From the NCBI GenBank assembly GCA_947044365.1, contig OX345636.1:56089746-56153745 (forward strand): DNA of 64,000 nt, read 5' to 3'. This DNA is from Petrosia ficiformis (Eukaryota > Porifera > Demospongiae > Haplosclerida > Petrosiidae). A program made the position numbers and the translations under genes. The notes below the pieces were generated by a model. It worked only from the letters and a program-made list of their open reading frames with translations, ran no database searches and had not been told where the DNA came from. Shown piece by piece: positions 21,800 through 35,900 of this stretch (position 1 is the stretch's first letter; each line of letters starts with the position of its first letter).

Positions 21800-23330
21800 C
21801 CCAGTTCTTAATAAACACCCTGTGAATAATTCAATTCTTTACAACAATCAATTGTACGGTATATATACATAGGGTACTGTACATGTTCTAATCAGGGCAT
21901 AAACGAAAGTGATTTTACACCTTCGAAGGTTTGTTTCAACTAGAACAAGAAGGTTCACGAAGGTGTAACTATGAATGTATTAACTTTGTACCTATACAAG
22001 TGTTTCTCTAATGGGAGACCTCTTAATTCAGAAGATAGCAGATGGGATTGGTGGAAAGAGGAGTTGTTAAACATACTTATTTGTCATACTGTAGCATGAG
22101 CAGTTGAAAAGTCTACCAAACACTGTTAATGCATTATTATATTTTAGCTAGCTATGTGCTTAATAGTCGTAACAATTACTTAAATTGCATTTATGTATCT
22201 ATGTATCAGTTTAGCTTCTGTATATCCATCTATCAATACATCAATTATTCATCAATATAACATAATCTATTCCTCAGATATATCTTCTTATGATAAAGAT
22301 GTGATTTAAACAGATTACACAAGTAATTCTCTCAGAAACATTTTATAAAAGTACATGAACATAAATCTGTTTGTCAATGTACATGTATTCATGTATATAA
22401 TTATATTTATATATAATTATATTTATTACATATGTTATATCTGTAGAATATGTTAATAGAACATTGATAACGAGAATGAAGAAACTGAACTTATTGTAGA
22501 GAAGATCATAACTCTATCATAAGGTTTGGATTTAGTTCCGATCTACCTGTATATGTAGTGTATATGTAGTGTACATGTAGTGGTATATGTACTTGTGCTA
22601 ATATCTATATTACATGTACATGTATTACATGTAATATCAAGTGGTATATTTGTGATATCTAGTTGATGCGATCAGTTTCAACTTAAGCATTACATACAAG
22701 CACACATTTTTGCTTCTAATTCCTCACATTACCATACACTAGTGAGACCACAAAGAGTGTACAAACACAACAAAAACTCCATTAATCTCCAAAACTTAGA
22801 GTAGACTTTTTAAGAATGCTAGATATACCAATATATTTTCACTAGAAGTTTGAAGAAAGCAGTTTCAGTATTCTACAGGGTATTGTCCATTATTTGTGTG
22901 TTTAAAGTAATTATCCAGGTACCCCAATATTACTATGATTGGATATTTGGATAGTAAAACACAGAAATTGTTTCATCCCTAATATTAAAGTGTAATATAT
23001 TGTAAATGTAAGTCATACATGTACATGTACATGTATATTATATACATACATGTACATACATGTATATAGTGACTGCATGTACATACATGTATATACATGC
23101 ATGTACGGACCTTGAAAAGGAATTTTTATATGGTTGGACAAATGTCAAAACAAGACACAATTTCATCTGCCAACCTCAATATTTACTTGGACTCTGTTTG
23201 GATGCAAAAAATTTTTTTAATTCTTTTATTCACTTTTGTACTAACACAAAAAGATTTGCTGTGCACAAAAAATGATATTATGGAAAGCTAATAATTACAA
23301 AAAGGGAAAGAAATTAAATGTACTTATGCT
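21800..23330. other. No gene seen; repeats
   Basis: AT-rich and TACATGTA-rich. 21900-21970 holds CTTCGAAGG / AAGGTTCACGAAGGTG, related to the ends of the 17.48 kb element. 22980-23110 is a (TACATG)n tract. The two short plus ORFs at 23060-23290 overlap in different frames and resemble nothing known. Confidence 0.4.
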
Positions 23331-23334
23331 GAGC

Positions 23335-23520
23335 TTTAAATACTATCACTGTTATTTTGAAGCCAGTCATCCCGTTCACTGAGAACATCATTCAGAAGGG
23401 AAGACGCTACTTCATCCTCAGTTGTGGTAAATGACGATGAAGTGCAGGGTTCATTATCAGTAGAACTGTTGGTTTGACGACTTTTGTATTGTTTTCATTA
23501 TCTTGATTGATGCATCTTGT
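23335..23520 (-). CDS. Possible 3' coding remnant, unrecognised
   Basis: A minus frame reads NSSTDNEPCTSSSFTTTEDE, then VASSLLNDVLSERDDWLQNN, and stops at TAA 23335-23337. Composition (Ser/Thr/acidic tail, amphipathic helix with Trp) looks protein-like, and there is no repeat structure. No acceptor with a good pyrimidine tract precedes it, and an in-frame TGA lies just upstream. Confidence 0.25.
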
Positions 23521-23689
23521 TTTTTTTTCATTCCACCTGAGGTCAATACCAGGGTCAGCATTGAACGATTGCAATTATACACTATCACAGTTAATCATTA
23601 GAAGATCATGGAGGGTGCTATTAGATAGTGATGACTGTTTTAATAGCATTTCTAATTTACCATTGTACTAATATAATGGGGCATGTGTA

Positions 23690-23990
23690 CATGTACTAAT
23701 ATCAAGTTGTACATTATGTACATGTTCTAATATCAAGTGGTATATGTACATGTACTAATATCAAGTGGTATATGTACATGTTCTAATATCAAGTGGTATA
23801 TGTACATGTACTAATGTCTAGTGGTATATGTACATGTACTAATATCAAGTGGTATATGTACATGTACTAATATCAAGTGGTATATGTACATGTACTAGTG
23901 GCAAATAGTATATGTATATGTGTTAATATCAAGTGGTATATGTACATGTGTTAATATCAAGTGGTATACATGTACAAGTAGTAATATCTA
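23690..23990. repeat. 30-bp minisatellite
   Basis: About ten units of ATATCAAGTGGTATATGTAC + ATGTACTAAT, head to tail, with no spacers. Variation is mostly single bases (ACTAGTGGCAAATAGT in one unit). Confidence 0.85.
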
Positions 23991-24164
23991 GGGATTATAT
24001 ACATATATAGTATGATGGTGACATCATCCCTTTGATGTGGTGAGTCCTATATATTGCATATAGACCTTCCATGTGCACACTATATATGCAGGAGATGTCT
24101 CCATCATACAATATATTGTATATAGTATGCTAATAGGTCCTATATACTGAATATAGGACCCTTG

Positions 24165-24230
24165 TTTTGTGTCCTTGGATGTGATATGGCCCTCGCAGGC
24201 TCGGGCTATATCACATCATCGGACACAAAA
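24165..24230. repeat. Foldback hairpin
   Basis: TTTTGTGTCC...GATGTGATATGGCCC and GGGCTATATCACATC...GGACACAAAA form a stem of about 27 bp around TCGCAGGCTC. Similar small foldbacks with a CCCGAG-type centre occur at 46.18 and 53.37 kb. Confidence 0.75.
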
Positions 24231-24239
24231 GTATATTAT

Positions 24240-25000
24240 AGATGATAGTTAGCTGTTCAGCATTTGATTAAATTATAATACACCACTAAATTATACATAT
24301 CATACCTGACTACCTGGTATTAATATCAGTGAGTATTGATTATTATGTGTATATATACATGTATTAATATATGTGTATATGTGCATGTATTACTATATGT
24401 GTAGGTCTTCCCTGTTATATTGTAAATCTTATACAAGTACTAGTTTATTTCATCTTGATATACGTTACCGTGGGAAAACGTGCAACATGTAACAATTTTG
24501 CAAAATCTAAACATGCTGCTCTTCATGGTGGTGTAATCTCTTTTAAAATCTGACATACCTTTGATGAGTTATAAGCTTTTATGTTGATAAATTGGCATTA
24601 GAATAAATGTGAACTCTTGTGAAATTTGGCTCATAACTACAAATAAATTTTCGTTTCTTGTGGCACGTTTTCTCAGCTGCATTCACATAATTATATTGAT
24701 ATATATTGACAGTACACGTCATAACAAAGCATAGTAACAAAAATACAATGTATGTAGCTATAGGTACAACCTGTGGTGTATTTTTATCATTAACATTCTA
24801 AAATGTATGTAACCTATTTACACATTATTGTTAGAATATATGAACCTTATATACTTGTAAGCATTATCTACCAGGAAACAAATGAGATTTTATTGAAACT
24901 GATGTAACCAAATGAAGGTTAGAATAATCTATTCATTTTTACAGTGAATACAACGATATGATGATATCATCAACATAATATAATTATATACTATTTTAAC
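24240..25000. other. No gene seen
   Basis: AT-rich intergenic DNA; 24340-24400 has TATATGTGTATATGTGCATG units. The 60-codon ORF at 24371 has no supporting feature. Confidence 0.4.
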
Positions 25001-25004
25001 AGTA

Positions 25005-25263
25005 GCACTCTCTGTGTAGGGATGATATCGAACAAAAATGGCCGCCCATACATTTCAATTGCAAGTGATGAGCTGAAATCTCTGGTAATATATACAGATA
25101 AGTTTTAATACACACATACATATTCATGTTTTTATGACTACCAACATCTTCTAGATGGCCAAAAAGTCCTATGTTAGCCTCCAAACCTTGTTCACATGCT
25201 TTTTGGGTTTTAACATCCTTACATCTTTCATTTTATTGAAAATGTTTTTTATTATTCTTTATG
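25005..25263. mobile_element. Composite foldback-family element
   Basis: The left part (ACTCTCTGTGTAGGGATG, CATACATTTCAATTGCAAGT, GATGAGCTGAAATCTCTGGT) matches 46.3 and 58.3 kb. The right part (CTTGTTCACATGCTTTTTGG, GAAAATGTTTTTTATTATTC) matches the right arm of the 46.9 kb element. It is a non-autonomous element with mixed ends. Confidence 0.6.
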
Positions 25264-25769
25264 ATTATAAATTATAAATGTTATATTATAGTTTTATTAT
25301 TCATAATCTCATCATTATTCATACCATATAAAGCAATATACTTTCTTTATGAAACTCTTCTTTGATACTAGAAGAGAAGTGACATGATTATCCTATCATA
25401 TATCATTGGTTTTAATTGAGATATCATAGTATCATGACAGCTCTAATATACGAAGGTTATCTGTCTAGAGGTCATTATTATCATATATCACCAAATGAGA
25501 TAATCATATCTCAATATCAAATGTATGAGGTATGTATCATGATAATATGTAATGTTTAGTGATGACAAGATTATAAACAAATACTTAATACACTTAATTA
25601 TAAAACACTTGAAGACTATGTTATGATTAAATATCTCCTTATCAAAACTTACCATATCAATACACTATAGTATAAAGAGAAGTTAATTAATTGGCTTCCA
25701 TTTATATATACTAATTGATTAATTAGTTGTTATGAAAAACAACACATGAGGTCTTATGTGTCACTCATG

Positions 25770-26300
25770 TGAGTGGGTATTGTTATGTTCCATTAATTGT
25801 TCCACTTTGCATTTCATACCGCGTTTGAGTCATCTTTGTTGGAGTGGGTATGTGTCTGTTACAATGAGTATGGTCTGTTAGAATGGGTGTGTGTCTATCA
25901 TAATGGGTATGAGTCTATTTGAATGCTTATGTTTCTATGTATCTGTCCTAATGAATATGGGTCTATCATATTGGGTATGTGTATGTTAGAATGGGTACGT
26001 GTCTTTCATAAAGGTGTGTGTCTGTTATGTGTCTATCATAATCACTATGTATCTGTTTCAATGGATTATTACTCTCTCAATAGAGCTCATCCTTACATAT
26101 ATACAAAATGACACTTGTGGTTTTATGTGTTGTTCACATGAGTGGGTGTGTTGCTCTGTTTCGGTTTTTGTTTCGTTTTCCATTCCATTCTAGTCATGTC
26201 TGTTAGAAGAGGTACGTATCTATCATAATAAAAATGTTTTTATTATAATGGATATGTATCTGTTATGTGTCTGTTAGAATGGGTATGTGTCTAATCATTA
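25770..26300. repeat. Degenerate minisatellite
   Basis: Units like GTTAGAATGGGTATGTGTCT and TATCATAATGGGTATG repeat irregularly with a period near 27. Two phrases, ACACATGAGGTCTTATGTGT and ACACTTGTGGTTTTATGTGT, bracket sub-blocks. The plus ORFs at 25923-26193 are by-products. Confidence 0.6.
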
Positions 26301-26419
26301 ATATAATAATAGTATCTAGAACTCATTAACGCCGCTACTGTAAGTCACATAAAAGGTTTTTAGATGACAAAGAAGCATTTTTGTAACATTTGCTGACAAA
26401 GCAAAAATCACGTGAGACT

Positions 26420-26670
26420 AGGTATACGGAATTCAAAGAATTTCATTAGAGATTAATTAAAACGCATTTTCTCTAAATTACATTTCAACAGCTATTAAAA
26501 TGAAATCGTCTGTAACTTGGTAACGCAACCTTCAATTTCAGAGTTGTTTTTACCAAAAGATAGCTTGTTTCTCAAGGAACAAGAATATATCAATAACACA
26601 ATTTTCAATTTTTGTACCATAAGGTTGATTTTCGCATCCACGGTCACATATAATATATATGTAATTATAA
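26420..26670. mobile_element. Truncated relative of the 54.3 kb TIR element
   Basis: The right end CATAAGGTTGATTTTCGCAT, CCACGGTCACATATA matches the right end of 54328-54752. The left end is not found. Confidence 0.4.
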
Positions 26671-26970
26671 TTATATATATGCAGAAAATAATCAGCTGTC
26701 ACTTTGTGTAGGAAACTTTAGTCTGTTTTGGTTAGAAGGGGGAATTGTAATTAGTATTCATACAAGTATAAACTTTTGTACTATTATATTTGTAGCTGAC
26801 ATGTTTCTTATTCTGAAATGTGTAATATGTTATAATACGATGTATTACATGTAAACACAGTATGAAAATTCTTTTGCTATTATGAGGAGGAAAGGGCATC
26901 GGTGTAGCTCGCATAGGACCAGCCTGAGCTGTGGTCCAGGCAGTATTAGGAGGTGTGGTGCAAACGGATC

Positions 26971-27117
26971 ATTCCCAGAATGTCTAATCCCAAAATGTCT
27001 AAGAAAATCCCAGACTCTAGACCCTAGAACCTACACCCTACACCCTACACCTAAACCTAGACCCTAGACCCTAAACCCTAGAGCATGTAGATATTCTTGG
27101 ATTAGACATTCTGGGAA
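26971..27117. repeat. Foldback with an inner telomere-like heptamer tract
   Basis: ATTCCCAGAATGTCTAATCC at 26971 is inverted at 27099-27117 (GGATTAGACATTCTGGGAA). Between them, 27014-27082 is a run of CCCTAGA, CCCTACA and CCCTAAA heptamers. CCCTAAA is the plant-type telomere unit; animals normally use CCCTAA hexamers. The tract is short and degenerate. Confidence 0.75.
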
Positions 27118-27409
27118 GCTCCCGGTGCATACATGCCTACTATAATATCTGCAGTCTAGTCTTCAATACTAACTCATTTTTTCGCTTGGAGAACATCATA
27201 GAGTTTGAATGCTCTCAAGAACATAGTGATGTAGACGTGTATTAAACATGATGAAACCAGCATGCAATGGCCAATTCAGCTGTGCTAAGTGATGTAGCTC
27301 CAACTAAACTCATCTACACTCCTACATGAATTTATCATTTTTCAGTGTGCTTCGCATGCCAATCTATACTTCACGTGGCCCACCCAATCCTAAAGGTCTG
27401 GCTACACTT

Positions 27410-27870
27410 ATGGCAAAGGGGTACTGTCCTGTATAATATATTCCTGTGTATAGTACATATAGTTTATGTTTTATTTCTACAGGGAAAGAGTTACGTTAAG
27501 TTCAGCAAAATACTCAAGTAGACAAGAAACAACAGCAGTTTGATACTCATGTGGCTTCCATCTTTTCCTGATGTATTGCATTTGAATTGAGTGACTCTGA
27601 TACTGAATCTGATATCACTAAACTAAATCATGTGATTTTCATGTGATGATGTATGTCAAGTGAAAATTATTATATTTTTTTAGTTGTGTAGTAACTACAT
27701 ATTGTTGATTGTATAGTTTAGTTTAGTAGTTATAATTATTGTTTAGTTAGTTTTTTGTTCATTGAAAGTTTCAAAATAATTATTATTGAATTCTATATTG
27801 ACAACAACGTGTTATTCAATCTGTTTAATTGGTTTATTAATCCTGTTTGATTATTATCTGACCTGAGTGA
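27410..27870 (+). pseudogene. Second acidic-tail (SCAR/WAVE-like) fragment with stop
   Basis: Copy of the 2100-2615 block. After TTTCTACAG (27481) the frame reads QVDKKQQQFDTHVASIFS, a TGA, then CIAFELSDSDTESD. The TGA replaces the CGA (Arg) of copy 1, so it is dead. The Asp/Ser pattern is slightly closer to the SCAR/WAVE acidic region than copy 1. The kelch gene starts about 130 bases downstream of the block. Confidence 0.45.
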
Positions 27871-27995
27871 CCTCTCAATTATTAATTACAATAACAATAT
27901 TCATAGCATTCTCACATGCCATCATGTGATCACTTAGCAACCAGTTTGACTCTTTACATACCACAAGGTGTGGCTCTTAAGTTTTTGTCTCTATA

Positions 27996-30900
27996 ATGGC
28001 TAGTGAGTTATAAACATTAGATATTTTAATAGGTAGTTATTAATAAACAGGTACTGGTTTGTGTATTAATAATATTATATAACATGAATTTGTTAAATAT
28101 GTGTGTTACTTGTCATGTTATTATAATCATGTATTGATTGTTTATTATCAGGTGAATATCAGTTGGGGTGGAGAACTGAACACTCCACTGTAGTCATTAA
28201 TAATGTCTTACACTGCTGGGGAGGAGACCAGAAGAACCTTCCTGAAGTACATGACAATGAAGAGAAGAGGAAAATAACCAACTCTATTAATTTATTCCAT
28301 TTACGAACTTTAACATGGGAGAGGAGGTCTACTACAGGTACTCCACCTGTAGGAGTGAGGGGCTATGGTTGTACTAAGATAGACAATAAAATTTTCTACT
28401 ATGGTGGTAATTGCAAATCTGGTGATTGCTATCATAATAACTTATGCGAACTCAACTCTCTCACTAACAACTGGAAAGAGTTGGTTAACAGTACTCCTGA
28501 TAATGTACCAATGAAAAAGATCTACTGTGGAATGATATCATTCAAAATCAATGGGAAAAACAATTTATTAGTTTTGGGAGGATATGGACCAGTACCAGTC
28601 ACTACACATTCCCATTCCCAGTATATTCTTGATCCTAACGATCCAAATCGCTGCATTACAAATGAAGCACACATGATGTGTGTTACTACATCACCAGGTA
28701 TTACATGATTCACATTATGTATTACATCATAATGATATGTATTTTCTTCAGGTCAATGGATAGTACCTGTCATAACAGGTACTCGTCCACCACCATGTGC
28801 TGGATTTACCATGAATACACTTCATAATAATGAAGGTGTAATGTTTGGAGGGGATATTATTGATGAGACTGGTATACATACTGTTGATGATCTATATATA
28901 TTGAGCTGTACACACAATACAGTAGTGAGTTAATAATTGTTAAGTGTTTACTATTAATAATAGTACTGTTTCATTATTAATATAATATTAATATTTTGTG
29001 TATAAAATATAATAATAATTATATTAACATTAATTTGTGTATTATGATTGAGACCAGACTCTTCCAGTCTAGACACATAATTACACAAGAGATAGAAAGG
29101 GACTGCTTTCACTCACTGAATATTATATTGTATAGTAAAGAAAATGTAATATTGTTAGTTAATTAAGGAGGTGTGGTTTACAAGTGTTTTGTTTATGATA
29201 TATACTATACACAGTATAATGATATATGATATACTGAAGAGATTATGTTGAATGTTATGAGTGTTGAGTTGAAACCAGTATAATGTTTATAACATGAATA
29301 TATGTATATATACTCAACCAGACATATAAATTATAACTAGTAATATTAATGATTTATACCTGTTCCTATACTCCTGTTTCATCTAATATACAGTAATCCT
29401 CACATCATATCTAATAATTATAATTATTAGAACAGATTCCACATTTCTACATAGTTGCATGTACATAATGCACATAGTTATTTAGACTTCAGATTTTATA
29501 CAAATTCAGTTAAAAATGAGAAGCACTATGAAAATCTATCTGTTAAATGGCTGTCAGATCAAAATAGAAGTGTATTAGTCTAGTATCGAATTTGACTTTG
29601 ACATTACTCGATACATTAAATTTTAATACTCGATACTCTCATTTATATACCTGTAATTACATGTTCCTAAGTTATAATTATTATCATGTCTTAACATAAC
29701 TAATATATATCATAGTCATACATTTCTTCATGATGTGGAAATTATCAGTATATTTGTGTTTTGATAACAACCACAAATATTTGATAATGTGTAATTACAA
29801 TCACATGATTATTATTATCAAAATGTTTACTCATAAAAGAGTACATGTTGTGTTTATTAGTAAATAATAACAACTGAATATTTATATGAATAATCCACTG
29901 GTAAACCACACCCCTTATTAATGAAATAATCAACTTGATCTAATTAGTGATGTTGTTGATATTAACACATTGATGTATATTTGTATTACTAATACTATAG
30001 GATTTTCAGAAAGTAGTGAAATCTACAGGGAACTGGCCTGAAAAAAGGAGTCATCATGCCAGTGCTGTCATCAATACCGTATCAAATAAAGTAGTGACTT
30101 CTCATTTAATAATATCAGGTGGATTGAATGGGTATGGTAACACACTAAACAACTTTTGGATAATTCCATTATCCAGTTTCATGTGTTATAAGGTAATGTA
30201 CATCACATGACACATGTAATACATTGTTATCTTATATATTAATTTATATTAGTATCAGTTTTGTTATCATGAAATATTAATATTTAAAATACTGGTATAT
30301 CACAAATATGAGTTAAAAGTATTATCATTACATTTATAATAAATGAAACATACTCTTTCTTGTACTAATATATAATAATGTGTTCCTCATTTATAACATG
30401 TAATCATATTGTTTATATGTTAATATATTCATCTCTTCAGATTAATCTACCTGAATCTGTTATTAAGAGGTATCACCACTCTATGACCACATATGAAATA
30501 TCCAATGGACATGTGTGGTTGATAATCACTGGAGGGAAAAGTGAATTTAATCGATCTGATAATACCTTTATTCCCATAACTGGTTCTGATGTTACATATA
30601 TTATTGAAGTAGGTATGATAATTAATATACATATCATGTGATATATTAGTGATCATTATCATCTTTACTGGAATCACTAGTGATGTGTATAGCTTATGAT
30701 ATACAGGAATATTAAACTATATGATAATCTAGTTTCTGTGTATACAAGATAATAATCTAATAGTTGTATATTCACTGATAATTTCAAGTTCTTATCTATT
30801 CTGAGATATTCATGTATTCTATGAATCATAAACAAAACCTAAGAGAACTTTTGAAATCATTACATTGTATTGTTTCTGTTTCATGAGACACACTGGTACT

Positions 30901-32937
30901 AGTTAATTACATTCCAAAACAGTATAACAACCAACAATGATAGGAATATAATGTGTATACTTATGTATAATTGTATGTATGTATGTACATGTATGTTACA
31001 TATGTATGTATGCATGTATTTATGTGTGTATGCATGTATTTATGTATGTATGCATGTATGTATGAATGTATGTATGTGTGTATGTACATGTATGTATGAA
31101 TGTGCGTATGTGTGTATGTATGTATGTAGGTACATAGGTACATACGCACATACGCACATACATACATGTACATACATACATACATACATACATACATACA
31201 TACATACTTACATACATGCATACATACATGTACATTCATATACACAGTGTTCTCCCCACACTGGTAGACACTTGTCAGGAATAACAATTACTCAGATGAA
31301 TTAACCACCACTCAGATAAAACAAGCTTGGATATTTATGTATGGTACTCACACAGAATTAAGACAAACAGCACTATATACAATGTAGAAGCCATGCGCAA
31401 CCAACCCACTAAATATCATGAGCAGAACACTGCATACATACATACATACATACATACATACATACATACATACAGTACACTCTTAAATACCTACCTACGT
31501 ATATATGTCTGTATGTTCATACATGCGTACATACATACAAACCTACATTTATACGTACGTATATACGTATGTATGTAGGTGTGTATTCATACACGTATGT
31601 ATGTACGTACGTACTCACGTAAATACATTCGTACGTGCATTCGTATGAATGTATATTAGTATGGATTTGCATTTACAAACGTACATAGGAACATACGTAA
31701 GTACGCTCTTACTTATGTACATATGTATGTACCTACGTATGTACATGCATACGTTGATACATACGTATGTAGTAAGTACGTATGTTTGTAGGTTGGTATT
31801 TATATATGTATATATGTACATATATACGTACGTACGTACACTCGTACATACATGTACATACATACACACGTACATTTATATGAATGTATGTTTTTATGTA
31901 TGTATCCATGTACAAACATAGCGACGTGCCTATGTGGATACATATGTAATAATATACTTACATATGTACTTTATGTATGTATGTTTGTATGCATGTACAT
32001 AGTACTATATGCATACAATGTACATGTACAATGTAGATATGTATGTACGACCTTACACACATAAGTATGTATGTATGTATACGTAAGTATGTATGTATGT
32101 ACATGTATGTACTTGTACATGTATATATATATATGTATTTATGTTTGTATGTATGTGTGTGTATGTGTGTGTGTTTGTATGCATGTACATACGTAGGTAC
32201 ATATGTATGAGCGTAGTTACGTATGTATGTATGTATGTATGTGGGTATGCATCTATGTGTGTTTGTATGTATGTATCGTATCTATGTGTGAATGTATGTA
32301 CGTATGTATGTAAGTATATGTAAGTATGTATGTACATGTATGTACTTGTACATGTATATATATATACGTATGTATGTTTGTATGTATGTGTGTGTATGTA
32401 CATGTATGTGTGTTTGTATGCATATACATACGTAGGTACATATGTATGAGCGTAGTTACGTTTGTATGTATGTATGTATGTATGTATGTGGGTATGCATC
32501 TATGTGTGTTTGTATGTATGTATCGTATCTATGTGTGAATGTATGTATGTATGTGCATGTATGTATGTATGTATGTATGTATGTATGTATGCATGTATAT
32601 ACATTATGTGTGTCCATATGTACGTACGTATGTATGTATGTATGCATGTGTGTGCATGTAATATGTATGTGTGTATGTGTATAAGTATGTACATGTATGT
32701 ATGTACATGCATGCATGTATGTATATATGTATGTATATGTATATAAGTATGTATTATTACATGTATAATTAATTATCATTAAGTATTGAAACCTAATAAG
32801 TCTTATCTACCCATACATGTATATTGTGTAATATACATGTACTTGTGAAGACACACCTTCATTATTATTATGAATGTCAACAATCATTCAACTGTAAATA
32901 TATGAGACATACAGTTACCAGTATGTATGTATATATG

Positions 32938-32971
<34 letters not shown>

Positions 32972-35900
32972 TGTATGTATGTACCTGCAAACATAGATTT
33001 GTATCCATGGATGTACATGTATGTACATGTATTTAAGTATAGTTATACGTATGTACAGTGTATAATTGTATAATTGTAAATACATATGTATGTACTGCAT
33101 ATATCCACATGGATGTATATACATGTACATTTTTGTATCTGTGTATGTATATTTATATGTACGTATGTATGTATGTATCTTCATATGTATATGTATGTAT
33201 GTATGTACGTACATACTTACATATGTTCATGTACCTATGTACAAATATATATATATATGTATTTGTGTATTGTATGTATGTATGTATGTACATACTATTT
33301 ACACATGTACGCATGTACGTATGTACATGTTTGTATCTGTGCATGTGCGTATGTATGTATTTATGTGTATGTGTTTTTAAATGTACGTAGATATGTATGC
33401 ATGTAAATAGATGTACATACGTATGTATTTATGTACCTATGTGCGAATATATATATATGTATTTGTGTATGTAAATATGTACATATATGTACTTACTATT
33501 TACATATGTACGCATGTACTTATGTACATGTTTGTATATGTGTATGTACATTTATGTATGTATGTATGTATGTGTGTATGTATGTATGTGTGTATGTATA
33601 TGTAGAGTATGTATGTATGTATGTACATGTATGTATATGCATATATGTATGTACGTACATACTTATTACTTACATACGTAAATGAACCTACGTAACTACA
33701 TACATATTTTTGTATGTATTTATGTATGTATATATATACGTACATGTACATGCATACTATTTACATATGTACACATGTATGTATGTACATGTTTGTATCT
33801 GTGTATGTATTTGTATATGTTCTCATGTATGTGCGTATGTATATGTATGTACAGTACATATTATACATGTGTTTGAGTAAATGTATGAGCTGAATTAATA
33901 TTTACATTTGTACGTATGTGCTCCAGTATATATATATATATGTTTGTATGCATGTACATAGTACTGTATACATGTACATAAGTATGTATGTATGTACATG
34001 TACATGTATGTACATGTGCATATATGTATAAATTTATGTATGTTTGTATGTATGTGTGTTTATGTGTGAGTGTTTTATGTATGTACATGCATAGATACGT
34101 ATGTAAGTATGTACATGTACTTTGTATGTAGCGTTCAATTGCGCGTGGCTCTCTCGTGAACTCGCAAGTTTCTTTTGAGAACCACTGTATGTATGTATCT
34201 GTGTGTGTATATATGTGAATGTATGTATGTATGTGCATGTATGTATGTTCATTATGTACGTAAATACGTATGTATGTATGTATGTATGTATGTATGTATG
34301 TATGCTTGTGTGTGCATGTAGTATGTATGTATGTATGTGCGTTTATGTATGTACATGCATATATGTATTATATGTATGTATGTACATTATGTACGTACAC
34401 ATGTATGTATGGACATGTATGTGTGCATGTGTGTGCGTGTATATATGTACATTTGTTTGTATGCCTGTACATATGTAGGTACATGTATGTAAGCATGAGC
34501 ATACTTACGTATGTATGTATGTATGTATGTATGTATGTACATGTATGTATGTATGATTGTGGTATGTGTGTATGTTTTTATGTGTGTAAGTGTATATTAT
34601 GTTTACATAACATCAATTATAATTTGTTACGGTGAATATCATGTATATACATGTACTATTATATAATTATGTATATATATGTACAGTATAATAGTTGTCT
34701 GTTTATAATTATAATATACATTATTATTATTATCATAATAATTATATGTAGTGTATAGTGATGATGAGTGGATGTTGACACGTATTTGGAATAGTGAACA
34801 AAACTGGTTTAAAACAGAAGAGGTGATAACACGTGAGAAAGAAGCAGAGAAATGGAGTATTGATATGAGAGAGAAAGATATGAAACTTACTTTATTACAA
34901 TCCAGTGAATCATCTCTTAAATTCACTGTAGATATGTTAAAGAAACGTGAGATAATATAATCACTTGATAATAATTTATCATGTGATGATTTTGTTTTAG
35001 AGTTACAAGAATCTCAGAAGTTATTAGAAATACAAAAGACAATATCATTAGCTAAATCACAAGAACTGGAAGACTCAAAGAAGCAAATGATACTTTGGAA
35101 AAAGACACTTCCACACACATCTACCATTTTATCAGGTTTATATTAATACACATATTATATATATTGAATATGTGTTGAATATTATATGTTTTCATTAGAT
35201 GAGGAGACAATAGAAGATTATCAGAAACCTCAAGAAACAGAACTATTTGAAGAGAAACAGTCAAAACCTGTAGATGAGGATAAATCATTGATTAGTGATA
35301 AAACACTAATAGCACTGGAAGGTTAGTTAAGTATTCATAATATTATACATTATGATTAATAATTATATTATTACAACAGAGAATGAGTCACTACAGAAGA
35401 TAGTTATTAGTAAGAATGAACAAGTAGAGGAACTACAGAGTATGTTAGAAATGAAGGAGGGGAGAATGAAGGAATTAGAGACACAACTGACAGGAAAACT
35501 ACATGATGGTAAGTAGATAAATGATATCATGAACATGTGAGTGGCAAATACTTCAAGGAGCATCCAAACTGTCTAATTTTATTTCCATATAAGGAATTTT
35601 GCTTAAGTAGTGGTATGACAAGAGGTAGGTAAGACACTCCCCCTATATACACACCTGTACAATGTTATTGTCACAGGTAATTAAACTGTACAAACAAACA
35701 GTCTAAAATATTGCAGTAGGATGCTGTTCAGTTAACTTTATTTTATAATTACATGTACTATATAAAGAATGTCTATTTGGTTAATTACTATGTGGCATAA
35801 ATGATAATTCATGATTCTTCCTGTACATAGAATTACAGTCACTACAAACAACAATTGTAAATAAAACTACACAAATGGAGACAAAACTAAAGTCTCTTAA

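Noticed and set aside
23690..23990. Regular ~30-base repeats that recall a CRISPR array
   Set aside because: Units are directly adjacent with no unique spacers, no cas genes, and the host is a eukaryote: a minisatellite.
27014..27082. Telomere or chromosome end
   Set aside because: Only ~70 bases of degenerate heptamers, internal and enclosed by inverted repeats; not a terminal array.
30951..34635. More than twenty ORFs of 60-148 codons on both strands
   Set aside because: All are translations of the (ATGT)n array: Met/Tyr/Val/Cys on one strand and Thr/His/Ile/Tyr on the other; no codon structure.
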